A stretch of DNA of 64,000 nucleotides from Urechis unicinctus (lineage: Eukaryota; Annelida; Polychaeta; Xenopneusta; Urechidae): contig CM067358.1 of assembly GCA_034190875.2 (NCBI GenBank), forward strand, positions 49,900,113 to 49,964,112. The letters run 5' to 3'. Positions 12,540-22,500 of this stretch are shown here, piece by piece; the stretch's first letter is position 1, and each line of letters starts with the position of its first letter. The notes beneath the pieces were generated by a model. It saw nothing but the letters and a program-made list of their open reading frames with translations. It made no database searches and was not told the origin of the DNA. The translations under genes and the position numbers were made by a program.

Positions 12540-13844
12540 GCCTTTAGTTTCAATAGAAAAGCTATATATAAAGCGGGCGGGGTGTATCCAGCCTCATATG
12601 GTGTGGGAGATAAATTAACCCGACAAACAATTCAAGTTGTTCACAATGGTGGTACATTCACAGCAAAGTTTCCTGATCTATTCAGTAACTATAAGGTGCC
12701 ACCGGTAACAGCGGACAAAGTAGTAAAAGACTGGTTGACAAATCCAATGCAGTTTTGGCAGAACCAGATAAACTTTGCAGTTTGGTGTGCAACATCCGGC
12801 TGCTGTGTGTCATCCCACGACCACCTCGAGGCTGGGATTCCACTCGTGAAAGCTCTATAGACCTTTCACCTTTATTACACAGTGCGTCGCCTATTAGCAG
12901 AACTGCAAGCGCCTCTACCTCAGGATCATGCCTATGACCCTTATAACAATACATATGACAAGAGGGCATATGAGAGACTCTGCACTAACTTTGGTGTTCA
13001 ACCAAACACAGACTGGCGCCAGAAGCCAACCGTAGCTAATAGTGGTCTTGGTATCTTATATGCACATGATGCGTATGGTTACGGGAGTGTCGTCAAGGTT
13101 GCTGGTCGAAACGTTCGTTATGACCCTACACGGATGGCCTTTGAGGCGGAAAAGGATACAAAGCCAGCTTTTGCTCACGCAAAAAACCTACAATCCTTTC
13201 AGTAGAGAATGGGTGCTGTTTTACATCTAGCACAGGGACCTGAAGCAGACGAGGCCTGGAGTACCTTCATACTGGACACGTCTGAGGGTTTTACACAAAC
13301 CGGCGTTGAGCGATTTAATGACAGCATCAGGACCTATGTATGGGCCATTCTTGAGGCTCAGGCGCAGACCCGCTCAGAGATACTAGGTGTTGGAGCGTCC
13401 TTTGATACTCAAAAGCAATTTCAGGCCAACGTTGAGGATGCCATCAACTCCCCAGTGGATATTCCGTCATCTATCCGACGGTATCAGAACGTCCTCCAGA
13501 ATGCCTCTTCAAAGGTTGATTATGTGTTTGGAACGGGCCTGTACATGGCTCCGTCTGATATGAGCCTCCCCATTGGAGACGTTGCTGGGTACAACAATCT
13601 GATTACCATTGCAACTGAGGAGCAGCAGATAGGCAGCAATGCTGATGTCAACTCGGTTCCGGTGGTTACGTATAGAGGAAGCTTTGACCCTCCGCCAGAT
13701 ACAGATACAGATATGGAACTCCCCTCTCCAGGGCCGGCCCCTATGGACGAGACCGGTCTGCGTGGGGCGCACGAGGATGAGAAAACCGCTCTTATTATAG
13801 GCGGAATCGCTATAGGCTTATCTGTGCTTTGGTTTGCTACGTAG
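12528..13844 (+). pseudogene. Polinton structural protein, two in-frame TAG stops
   Basis: One continuous frame of 438 sense-length codons broken only by TAG at 12858-12860 and 13203-13205. It starts MNKQAFSFNRKAIYKAGG. Conserved-looking blocks follow: WLTNPMQFWQNQINFAVWCA, LLAELQAPLPQD, AYERLCTNFGV with NTDWRQKP, then a region predicted helical, a Pro/Asp-rich linker, and a C-terminal hydrophobic segment (ALIIGGIAIGLSVLWFAT) that should span a membrane. Proteins with these blocks recur in animal Polintons and sit among virion genes; the exact role is unknown to me. The start was chosen at ATG 12528 because the frame upstream uses only GTG. The 3' end overlaps the end of the opposite-strand gene by 27 bp. 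Confidence 0.72.
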
Positions 13845-15092
13845 TAAGTCACGGAGTATCAGGAGGATAACTCTCCCCACCTCCACAGCTGCGGCCCATA
13901 CATGTTCTGCCATCCAACCAGCCACCTTTGCAGCTGACGTAAGCAGCCATGATACGATGAAGCCAATGATTCCTGGAAGGGCAGCTGCTGCCTTACCGGC
14001 TAGGAGTTCAGCTGTTTTTTAATCCATTCCTTTAAACCAGGCTTATCAGCTGGTGTCGGCGTTGGTGCCGGGGTTGGACTAGTGCTCCCTCCGCCAGTCA
14101 AAGCAACTACCAGGGTCGAGATTGCCAATCCAATCACAGTTAGTATGGAGGCTATTGTTATACTCAGCTATCGTTGTGTCCTCGTTAAGAAGTCTGTTGA
14201 TCGTTTCCCTGATGCGGTTAATTTGGGTTCGGAGACGTTCACGGTTTACAGAGGCAGCCTCAACACGGACACGCCGCAGGTCCTGCAGCTCTGCAAGCTC
14301 ATTTGCTTGGAATCTCCATGCTCGACCATCACCCCTCCCTTCCTCCTCCAGGCTTGCCATTTTATCTTCCCGATGTTTTATATTCCTTTCTATCTCAGTT
14401 ATCTTAGCTAGGTTGTTGACCAGCTCACCCCTCTGGGTCTGCATAGCCTTATCAAGCCCCATAAGCTCTCTTAGTGGTAGTTCGTTGTCTGTTTGTGTAC
14501 CTAGGTCTTCTATGGCGTTATGAACGCCCTCTATGAAGCTTGTTTCTTCCACACCACCTTGCTCTGTCATGGCTTCGGGGCTGCTCATTTCTAACTTTGG
14601 AAGTGCAGCTTCCGCTTTAGCAGCAGCTTGGTCAACGCCTTGTAGGGCTTTTGCTGCCATTGTGGATAGTTCAGGGGTCACACCAAGAGCCCGAGCGAGC
14701 TGTGTACCACCGTAATGTAGGATACTCCTAGGAGAGAGGAATTTGTTGGGATTGTTCTTCCATGTCAGAAGCTTCCATTCTCGGCCCCACTTAACCCAAA
14801 GCCCACCTTGTTGAGACGATCTAAACACCAGAGTGGCCTGCAGACCATGCTTAGACACTGCCTTCTCCCACCTCATAACTAAGACTTCAGTTTCTTCTTT
14901 GGAACCCACCTGATCTTCTGTTAACCCCGTAGGCATTTCAGTAATAGCCCAAGGTGGAATAATCGTACTCGACGTATCTAAAGTTTCGTCAATCAGGTTA
15001 GTCTCCTCATCATCTAAGTTAGTGTCATTCCTCTCCCCTCCCATATCCCCCTCCTCATCTGCGTCGTCAAATCCTGGGTTATCAAACTCCAT
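13818..15092 (-). pseudogene. Acidic/coiled-coil membrane protein of Polintons, two frameshifts
   Basis: Begins MEFDNPGFDDADEEGD, an acidic N terminus typical of a long Polinton protein of unknown function. A compact domain (LVFRSSQQGGLWVKWGREWK) follows, then a long Glu/Arg-rich coiled coil (about residues 210-300). The annotated frame ends at 14079, but the family C terminus continues in other frames. After a break near 14150 comes a hydrophobic segment with a Thr/Pro-rich linker. After a second break near 14010 comes an amphipathic segment (GIIGFIVSWLLTSAAKVAGW) ending at TAA 13818-13820. A virion scaffold or membrane-linked role is inferred. The ATG lies 40 bp from the capsid-protein ATG on the other strand. 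Confidence 0.75.
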
Positions 15093-15132
15093 GTCTGTGT
15101 GTTAAAGATATAAGTGTAATTAAGCATTCAAC
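15093..15132. promoter_or_regulatory. Bidirectional intergenic promoter region
   Basis: Forty bases separate the divergent starts of the membrane-protein gene and the major capsid gene. The stretch is AT-rich against a GC-richer surround and contains GATATAAGTGTAATTAA, which could hold TATA-like elements for either direction. Placement is direct; promoter function is inference. Confidence 0.4.
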
Positions 15133-16428
15133 ATGACGAGTACTTACGGACGCAAACTAAACCCACACCGCCGGATACGCGAACCGCTCGGGGTAAAGGG
15201 CGTGCGACAGTCTGTAGTCGTTACAAATAATCCAAGCACTATTGACCAGAACCAACAACTGCTGGTTCGCCTCCCCAATCTAGGCGCAGACGCCGTCATT
15301 GTCCCAGGGACAGCACGGCTGGCCTTTACAATCACGCTGACCTCGACTGATGTTAACCGCAGCGTTGTGCAAAACCTGGGCCGCGCCGTGGTTAAGAAAA
15401 TGACAATCAAGATTTCTGGCAATAAGGTCATGTCTATTGATGATAGCGATGTGTACCACTGTTATCACGACTTGTGGCGGACTGCACAGGAGAGACAGGG
15501 CCTCCTGTATCAGGGCATTGACATATCAGATGACAGCAACGCAACTAAGATACGAGTGGGGTCAGGAGACAAGGTTGAGACGGAGGAAGAACACAAGGCG
15601 GCAGCCAATGTTTATAGTAACAGGTTCTACGTTCCGCTTGATTTTGAACTCCTCGAGAGCCACATGCCATTCTACCAGAGTGCGCTTAGTGACAGACTGG
15701 AATACGAGCTCACATTCAACGACTACAACCGCGTGATTTACGCAACAGGCGACACCGCTGCAAGCTACAAAATTGATGGCATATCGCTGGAGTATGACAT
15801 GGTTACCCAAACAGAGTTGGCCCGCATGATACGCACCCAGTACACAGGTCGACTCTCGATTCTGTATGACCGTGTGCTTCGTCACAGGAAGCTTGTATAC
15901 AATAAAAGAGATACACTGTGGAACATCAACCTGAACGTGCCGGCTCGCAGCATGAAGGGCATCCTACTGCTCTTTGAAGACCCGACCAACGCCTCATTCG
16001 CTAGAAAAACAGAGTCGTTCTACAACCCAAAGATTACAAAAGTTGAGGTGACCATTGAGGGCATCCCCAACCAACTCTATGCCCAAGGCATGCGTGGCTA
16101 CCAGCACTGGGATGAGGTGAAGGAGGCCTTTGCAGCAACGAGTAAACGAGACCTCAGCGTAGCAATAGCTGCAAAAGACTTGGCATTGTCAGACGTGTCC
16201 CTAGGAGAGTACCTAACCAGTAAGTATGCTCTGTGGCTCGACTTAAGGACGAGTGATGACGACCAGCTGCACGGTAGTGGCAGGGCTGTGGAGAATGCGT
16301 CTGAGGACATCACCATACAGATCACAAAAAAGGCAGAGGCGGCGGGCGCATTGAACGTTTATATGTATATTGTAATGGATGCACAGCTTAACATTAAAGA
16401 TGGCAGGTTCGTCAGCGCAGTATACTAA
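15133..16428 (+). CDS. Major capsid protein, double jelly-roll
   Basis: The 431-residue product forms the capsid hexon; Polinton capsid proteins adopt the double jelly-roll fold shared with adenovirus-like and virophage lineages. The N terminus is basic (GRKLNPHRRIREPLG), followed by beta-rich sequence. The most recognisable blocks are in the second half: NQLYAQGMRGYQHWDE, KDLALSDVSLGEYLTSKYAL, WLDLRTSDDDQLHGSG and NVYMYIVMDAQLNI, ending GRFVSAVY. Length is near the usual size and no lesion is seen. Start is the ATG at 15133, 40 bp from the divergent neighbour. The ATPase ATG (16400) lies within the last 29 bp in another frame, so both were probably translated from one transcript. Confidence 0.9.
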   Translation: MTSTYGRKLNPHRRIREPLGVKGVRQSVVVTNNPSTIDQNQQLLVRLPNLGADAVIVPGTARLAFTITLTSTDVNRSVVQNLGRAVVKKMTIKISGNKVMSIDDSDVYHCYHDLWRTAQERQGLLYQGIDISDDSNATKIRVGSGDKVETEEEHKAAANVYSNRFYVPLDFELLESHMPFYQSALSDRLEYELTFNDYNRVIYATGDTAASYKIDGISLEYDMVTQTELARMIRTQYTGRLSILYDRVLRHRKLVYNKRDTLWNINLNVPARSMKGILLLFEDPTNASFARKTESFYNPKITKVEVTIEGIPNQLYAQGMRGYQHWDEVKEAFAATSKRDLSVAIAAKDLALSDVSLGEYLTSKYALWLDLRTSDDDQLHGSGRAVENASEDITIQITKKAEAAGALNVYMYIVMDAQLNIKDGRFVSAVY

Positions 16429-16976
16429 GTTTACATTTCCAGATGGTCCCTGTTCGGCAATTGTTTGTGGGCAGACATAATGTGGGAAGACCGCATTCAT
16501 ACTCGACCTAATTGAAGGGCCCTTCATCGGTGCCTTCGAGCATATTGTAATCCTCTGCCCTACCATACGTTTCACCGAGGCCTATCAGACGCGGTCATGG
16601 GTGTGGGATGATTCAGAGGTGTACGTGGTTGATCCAGGTGAGCGACTCCATGACCACCTGAGGGCTTTTTACCATTGTTTTAAGGGCGAGCCAACCCTGT
16701 ACATTATTGATGACTGTTCCGCAACAAAGACCCTAACCAAGACGAAAGACATGTTATCCGAACTGGCTTTTAGCTGCCGCCATGCGCAGCAAAGTGGCTG
16801 GGTCCTCACCTAAAAGTACAACTCTGTGCTGAAAGACTTACGTGAGCGCCTTACACGAAAATGATGTAATTCCAACAAAGGGGGAACGTGTCACAGTACG
16901 CCAACTACTAGCAAAGACCAAGCACGCAAAACTGCTGCTGAAGACTGATCAACCTACTGCATATGCCGTCGATTGA
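16400..16976 (+). pseudogene. FtsK/HerA-type genome-packaging ATPase, broken
   Basis: The family pumps viral DNA into the capsid by ATP hydrolysis. Reading from ATG 16400 (inside the capsid gene), the frame gives FTFPDGPCSAIVCGQT and then a TAA exactly inside the Walker A loop (16486-16488), followed by CGKTAFILDLIEG. Later blocks are FEHIVILCPT, VVDPGERLHDHLRAFYH and Walker B LYIIDDC (both Asp intact), then DMLSELAFSCRHAQQS. A second TAA interrupts at 16810-16812. After KYNSVLKDLRE about 20 codons usually present in the family are missing and the reading frame changes; the C-terminal part (ENDVIPTKGERVTVRQLL) runs to TGA 16974-16976. Nonfunctional as it stands. Confidence 0.85.
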
Positions 16977-17048
16977 AGTGATATTGGCCTTGATACGAAC
17001 ACGAATCAAGGGGGGACAACAGTGGTAGAGATAACGTCAGTGACCACT

Positions 17049-17375
17049 ATGAAAAACGCTAAAAGGGTTGCGGCAGGACAAAAGGGTGCTGCAGCTCGAA
17101 AAGCCAATCAAAATAAGCTTCTGAGAGAGCTCCGAGAGGCTAAGGCTGCGCTTACAGATGCTAGAGACGAACCTGTCAAGCTAATATCAACGAGCAAGCA
17201 TCCGGAAAGGTGGGCGTGGCCAACATGGGCTGTGCCTTTGGTTGTCGGCGGCGTTGGGGTGTTTGGACTAGCATTGTATTGCTACAGGCACCAGATGGTA
17301 GCCTCACACCCTAAACAGGTTGTGGTACAAAAGCCTCCGGACGCTCATTTAAAGGATCCGTTTTATATGGAATAA
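17049..17375 (+). CDS. Small basic single-pass membrane protein
   Basis: From ATG 17049 a 108-residue product: a basic N terminus (MKNAKRVAAGQKGAAARKAN), a short Leu/Arg/Glu-rich helix, a membrane segment (AVPLVVGGVGVFGLALYCY, about residues 65-83) and a short tail ending DPFYME. An upstream in-frame GTG (17022) is possible but the ATG begins the part that looks like the Polinton small-protein family. It follows the ATPase remnant and precedes two more small membrane-type genes with short gaps, suggesting one transcript. Role unknown; a virion-membrane or DNA-associated basic protein is possible. No lesion seen. Confidence 0.65.
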   Translation: MKNAKRVAAGQKGAAARKANQNKLLRELREAKAALTDARDEPVKLISTSKHPERWAWPTWAVPLVVGGVGVFGLALYCYRHQMVASHPKQVVVQKPPDAHLKDPFYME

Positions 17376-17403
17376 GATAACAACACCAATTACTGATGGA
17401 AAA

Positions 17404-17616
17404 ATGCTCATCAACGCTCTGTACCACGGTGTAGTTGTTTCCGGTATTTCAATAGGTTATGCCAGGCTTGCTAAGATGGCTCTGGGTGGTGAGGTGCCAC
17501 GTCTTGATTTCACCCCACGGGACCTGCTTATGGTTGTTGCCGATGTATCACTAGCTATGACCACAAAGGATATGCTAATTAAACAAGGAATCTTACCAGT
17601 TGATATACTGAAGTAA
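17404..17616 (+). CDS. Small hydrophobic Polinton protein (70 aa)
   Basis: The 70-residue product contains ALYHGVVVSGISIGYARL, then LDFTPRDLLMVVADVSLA and a C-terminal amphipathic stretch ending GILPVDILK. I recognise the pattern as a small conserved Polinton/adintovirus protein, but its function is not known to me. Two hydrophobic helices suggest a membrane or virion-interior location. Its stop TAA (17614-17616) touches the beginning of the next gene, as expected for coupled translation. Intact. Confidence 0.65.
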   Translation: MLINALYHGVVVSGISIGYARLAKMALGGEVPRLDFTPRDLLMVVADVSLAMTTKDMLIKQGILPVDILK

Positions 17617-18038
17617 TAGCCACACTCGCGCTACTTGTTGGGGGTGCTCTTGTTAACGCCCTTGCATTCTCTGGGAGCAACATTTTATTCTCTAAATTAC
17701 GAGACAGCCAAGTGGACGCCGAACGTAAACGTCATGATATGGCAATCGAGCAGCTTCAATCTGCTCAGGCAGCATGGGCCAAGAAGAGAACTGAGCATTT
17801 AGACTTCATCAATGAGCAACTGCGCCGCCAGGGACATGCCGAGCATACTTTTAGGGATGCGGACGAGGCTATGCGTGAGTACTCACTGATTACGAATAAA
17901 ACCGTCGACCCGTTAGGCTCTAAGCCGCAGCTTTCAGACTTCTACAAGCCCTCAGATGAACAGAGGGGGCGTGAGGTGGCGTTCATTATACTGGGTATGG
18001 CTGCGACTGGGCTGGTTGCATACAGGCTTGCTAAGTAG
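17616..18038 (+). pseudogene. Small coiled-coil membrane protein, start codon lost
   Basis: An open frame of 140 codons begins directly after the upstream stop with a hydrophobic segment (LALLVGGALVNALAFSGSNI), then a charged coiled coil (ERKRHDMAIEQLQSAQAAW), the block SDFYKPSDEQRGREVAF and a C-terminal membrane segment (IILGMAATGLVAYRLAK). No ATG begins the conserved part: the codon at 17616-17618 is ATA and the next good in-frame candidate is GTG 17712, which would delete the first hydrophobic segment. Otherwise undamaged, so it may still be translatable from a weak start. Function unknown; a two-helix virion membrane protein is likely. Confidence 0.6.
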
Positions 18039-18068
18039 GTTATTTGGAGCCTCGAGCGTTTACTGTAT

Positions 18069-19064
18069 ATGGATCGTCGCATGCAAAAGATCAACTATAG
18101 TCCTAAGGGCTACTGGAAAGGCATAACAGCTATCAAGAAGCTTGCAACAGAAGCGAGGGTTTCTGAGGAAGTTGCAAGGGGGTGGCTAACAGAGCAAGCT
18201 ATATGGCAAATCTACCTGCCAATGCCAAAACACATTCCCAGACCAAAGTTTGATGTCCCTGTCCCTAATGAGGTGCACCAAGCCGATCTCTTATTTCTTC
18301 CTCATGATGTTGTGAAGCGCCGCACTTACAAGTATGCCCTAACATTGGTTGATGTGGCCTCGCGCTACAAAGCGGCTGAGCCATTGACTACAAAAGAGGC
18401 TAAGGAGGTCGCAGGTGCACTCGAGAGGATATACATGCGAGGACCGCTGAGGTGGCCTAAACTACTTCAGGTGGACCCCGGACGGGAGTTTATGGGTGCA
18501 GCGAATCAGCTGTTAGTAAAACATGGAGTATCAGTCAGGCGTGGCCGTGTGAATATCCATCGAGACCAAGGTATAGTGGAACGCTTTAACCAAACATTGG
18601 CTGAGCGACTCTTTGGTCACCAGTATGTCGTAGAGTTAAGGGATACTGGAAAACGATCGACTGAGTGGGTTTCTCGACTGCAGGCTGTAGTCTCTGAGAT
18701 AAATAATGTGGTGACCCGCTTGACTGGAAAAAAACCTAAAGATGCTGTAAAGGCAAAACGAGTTGCACAAAAGCCATCTGCAGTCGTACCAGGGCGCCCT
18801 CTGGGGGTTAAAGAGCAAAAGCTTCCCTCTGATGTTGGCGTTCGCTACCTCTACCAGGCTGGTGAGGCAGAGCAAGACCAGCGTCGATGGGCCACTGACC
18901 CTGAGTGGTCACTCAATGTTTACCGGATTGGAAGCTCTGTCACTAAATCTGGTGAACCTGTACTATACTATTTGTTGGATGGACCTCTCCGTGGCTTTGT
19001 AAAGGAGGAGTTGCTTGTGGTGCCGTCCGATACCCAGTTGCCGCCAGACGGTATTATCAATTAG
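18069..19064 (+). CDS. Retroviral-like DDE integrase (RVE family)
   Basis: Joins the linear element DNA into the host chromosome using the terminal repeats. The 331-residue product has an N-terminal helical part (residues 1-55), an RNase H-like catalytic core with D73 (HQADLLFLP), D136 (LLQVDPGREF) and E171 (GIVERFNQTL), giving a D-D-34-E spacing, and a C-terminal SH3/chromodomain-like segment (about 281-318, VLYYLLDGPLRGFVKEELLV). All catalytic residues are present and the frame is intact. No canonical HHCC zinc motif is visible at the N terminus. Start ATG 18069 lies 30 bp after the preceding gene. Confidence 0.92.
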   Translation: MDRRMQKINYSPKGYWKGITAIKKLATEARVSEEVARGWLTEQAIWQIYLPMPKHIPRPKFDVPVPNEVHQADLLFLPHDVVKRRTYKYALTLVDVASRYKAAEPLTTKEAKEVAGALERIYMRGPLRWPKLLQVDPGREFMGAANQLLVKHGVSVRRGRVNIHRDQGIVERFNQTLAERLFGHQYVVELRDTGKRSTEWVSRLQAVVSEINNVVTRLTGKKPKDAVKAKRVAQKPSAVVPGRPLGVKEQKLPSDVGVRYLYQAGEAEQDQRRWATDPEWSLNVYRIGSSVTKSGEPVLYYLLDGPLRGFVKEELLVVPSDTQLPPDGIIN

Positions 19065-19070
19065 ACTAAT
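19061..19070 (+). promoter_or_regulatory. TTAGACTAAT motif upstream of zinc-protein gene
   Basis: This 10-mer overlaps the integrase stop and ends 20 bases before the zinc-protein ATG. The same 10-mer occurs at a similar distance before the polymerase ATG. A shared initiator or promoter element for the replication genes is an inference. Confidence 0.35.
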
Positions 19071-19090
19071 AGATATCTATATATATAACA

Positions 19091-19405
19091 ATGGTAGAGT
19101 TTGACAATAAGTGCCCATGGATATTACTCGGGAAGAAAGACCCCTGTAACAGGCCCTGTACGCAAGAGCAAGAGTTTTGTAATTTACACAGATATAAGAT
19201 AAAACATGGTGTCATTAATCGTCTTTGTACGGGTTGTCAGAAGGCTCTAAAAAATAATAAGGTAGGATTGTGTATGGATTGTGGGTTCGATAAAGTCAAC
19301 CACATCGTCTTCGTCAAAAGAAAAAAAATTGCTTCACAACGGCCTATAGCTGGGGACACTGACTCGCCAGTCGACGCCACTGAACGGGGATTCCCCACTG
19401 TATAA
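19091..19405 (+). CDS. Small zinc-binding protein
   Basis: The 104-residue product has two Cys-rich clusters. The first is C8, C19, C23, C30, H33 (CNRPCTQEQEFCNLH). The second is a zinc ribbon, C46-x2-C49-x11-C61-x2-C64 (CTGCQ...CMDCG). A Lys/Arg-rich tail follows. This suggests two zinc sites and nucleic-acid or protein binding. It sits between integrase and polymerase and shares an upstream 10-mer with the polymerase, so a replication or transcription-regulator role is plausible. I do not recognise a named family. Intact; start chosen at the only upstream ATG. Confidence 0.6.
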   Translation: MVEFDNKCPWILLGKKDPCNRPCTQEQEFCNLHRYKIKHGVINRLCTGCQKALKNNKVGLCMDCGFDKVNHIVFVKRKKIASQRPIAGDTDSPVDATERGFPTV

Positions 19406-19587
19406 AAATAGAAATCTTGTGGCGCTGTCAACAACATGGTTTGGCGATCAGGCCTATGTGCGACGAAGCGTGGCACCTTGTCAGAGAAGGGTGTTTACGG
19501 CGTAGGTCAAAGTTCGCTCGCTGTATTGTCATTGCCTTTTGTGTATCAACGAATTCTCTTTTAGACTAATGGAACGGTACAGTAAAC
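19406..19587 (+). promoter_or_regulatory. Intergenic region before polymerase with TATA-like box
   Basis: About 180 bases with no supported ORF. It starts at TATAAAAATAG (from about 19402, overlapping the zinc-protein stop), a good TATA-box match, and ends with a second copy of TTAGACTAAT at 19561-19570, 17 bases before the polymerase ATG. Promoter function is inferred. Confidence 0.35.
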
Positions 19588-22500
19588 ATGACTCATAACC
19601 AGCGGGCACATGAAGCCCAAAACGATTATGTTTCAATTCACGGTTTTAAGCCTCCTTATCCACGCTCTAAGGTTGCACTCAAAGCACTCCAAGTGCGTAA
19701 TGAATATGACCGTACATACAAGGAGATGTTGGCTAGATTAAAGGCTGGGGTGGCACGCACCCCTGTCACCACTGCTGCCCCACGCAGACCAGTCCCTGCC
19801 CCACGCAGACCTGTCCCTGCCCCACGCATCCCCGCAACCCAGTCCCCAGTCCCAACAGCGCGTCTTGCCTTCAAGAAGACTAAGTGGGCTGTAAAAAACT
19901 ATTTGCGTGGATGGATGATGAATGTTCTTGAGTCTCACCCCCTTAGCTCGGACCTTATGATGTTCTTTAAGGTCATGAGTCGGAAGATGTATAAAGTTTT
20001 GACTGGTGAGCTAGAAGAGCTAGGTGGAATCAAGTGTCAGTTTGCCCTTAAGGTAAGACTCTCCAAGCACGCCGATGATGACAGCACTGAGTATGTTGAG
20101 CCTGTGTTGCGTAATAAGCAGCAGGAGGTTCTCTCCTCAGAAGACATGGATGTTGCGTTGGACCAGAGTGTTGTTAATATCCAAGAGCGGTTGGAGAAGT
20201 GGACCAACCAAGGTTCTGGCTGGGAGTTTGAGGTGGTCACAACTCTGTGGATTGATATTGCCAACTACCAACCGTTGAATGGTGGCTCCTACCTGCGACT
20301 TCCGGCTGCGCTGGCGGCTAAGCAGGCCATCATAAATGTAAAGAACTGGGACGACTTCTGCATTCTATGGGCTGTTGTAGCCGCTCTGCACCCGGTTGCC
20401 AAGAACCCACAGCGACCATCAAAATATAACATTCAGTGGCTCTTAGATCTGCTGGAGGGTGCAGGTGTAGAATATCCTACACCGGTGTCGCATGTTGAGA
20501 GGATAGAAAAGCATGCTAACCTAGCCTTGAACGTTTTTGACTGGGATGGGAAGACCACTATCGTACACTGCATCAGTAAGCACTCTGGTACCCGTATAAA
20601 CCTCATGCTGATTGAGAAGGACGGCAAGTTTCATTACACGCAAATAAAAGACCTGAACCGCTTGCTGTATGACCAGACGAAACATAAAGAGCGCAAGTTC
20701 TTCTGTGAGCTATGTCTGCATGGATATACCTCAGAGGATCTGCTCCTGGTGCATAAGCCTGAGTGTATGGGGATAGGGCAAACTGCTGTGCGAGTGGATA
20801 TGCCTGAGCAAGGGAAGAACATATTATCCTTCCAGAACTGACAGAAACAGCTTGCTGCACCCTACGTCATCTATGCTGACTTTGAAGCGCTCACAGTGAA
20901 GCTTCTGGGTCATGCGCTTAATCCTGGTAAGAGCAACACGCAGAGAACGTAGGAACACCAAGGATGCGGCTACGGCTATGTGGTTGTTCGTTGTGACGGT
21001 AAGACCGAACCCTCTGTGGTATACAGAGGAAGCAATACTGTGGAGAAGTTCTTACAGGCTCTGCAGCAGGAGGAGCAAAAGGTCAAAGCAGTTCTGTCCA
21101 AGCCTGTCCCTATGCGGATGACTCGGGAGGATAGAAGGGCACATAAGGCTGCAACTCACTGTCATGTGTGCAAGAAAAAACTGGGCTGTGACTCTGTTCG
21201 CGATCACTGCCATATAACAGGCTTGTACAGAGGGCAAGCCCATAACGTGTGTAACCTGAAACTTCGGCTGAGTCCTGAGACAACACCCATCCCTGTGGTG
21301 TTCCATAACCTGCGGGGCTAGGACTCCCATCTCTTGATGCAGGGTATAAGCAAAGTGGAGGGGAACATCAACTGTATCCCCAACAACATGGAGAAATATA
21401 TCTCCCTGTCGCTTGGACAGTTGCGCTTCATTGACAGTGCACAGTTTCTCCTGGCCTCGCTTGATAAGCTGGTGTCTGCTTACAACCCAGATGCCTTTGC
21501 TGTGACCACGGAATATGAGCCAGACCAGATGAAGCGGCGGTTGCTGTTGCCTAAGGGAGTCTTTCCCTATGAGTTAATGGGCAGCTGGTATAAGTTTGAT
21601 TCCCCTCTGCCGCCAATGCAGGAGTTCTACAGCAAGCTCTCTGAGGAGGGTATATATACTGTAGACTATGCCCATGCACAAAAGGTCTGGAGCGTGTTCG
21701 GGTGTAAGAACATGGGTGACTACCATGACCTGTACCTGCGGACAGATGTACTGCTCCTGGCAGATGTGTTTGAGGTGTTCCGCAAGACCTGTCTTAAGCA
21801 GTACGGGTTGGATCCGGCCCATTACTATACCAGCCCCGGTTTGTCATGGGATGCTTTGCTTAAGAGCACAGGCGTGGAACTCGAGCTACTCACCGACTAT
21901 AACACGCACCTGTTCATTGAGAAAGGTCTACGCGGCGGTATAAGCATGGTGTCGCGCCGCCACGCTAAGGCCAATAACCCGCTCGTGGATGACTTTGACC
22001 AGGATAAACCAACGAGCTACATCCAGTACCTTGATGCTAACAATTTGTATGGGTGGGCTATGAGTCCGCCTTTGCCAACTGCGGGCATTGAGTGGGTGGT
22101 TGGGCCGGAGGATCTACAGATACAGGACCACCCAGATGATGCCGAGACTGGATACATACTTGAGGTTGACTTGGAGTATCCTACTGCACTTCATGACGAG
22201 CACAACGACTCTCCAGTGGCTCCGGAGCGGCCTCTTGTAGAGAACGACTGCTTGTCGAACTATCAGAAGAACCTCCTGGGCGAGTTTGGTTGCACCTTGG
22301 GCGTGGTTGAAAAGCTGGTGCCAAACCTGCGGAATAAGGAGAAGTATGTGGTGCACTACAGGAACCACAAGCTGTTTCTGTCTTTGGGGATGAGACTTAC
22401 CAAGATCCATCGAGCACTTGTCTTTACCCAGAGCCCCTGGATGGAGCCTTACATTCAGATGAATACGGATCTGTGTAAGGTGGCCACCAGCGACTTTGAG

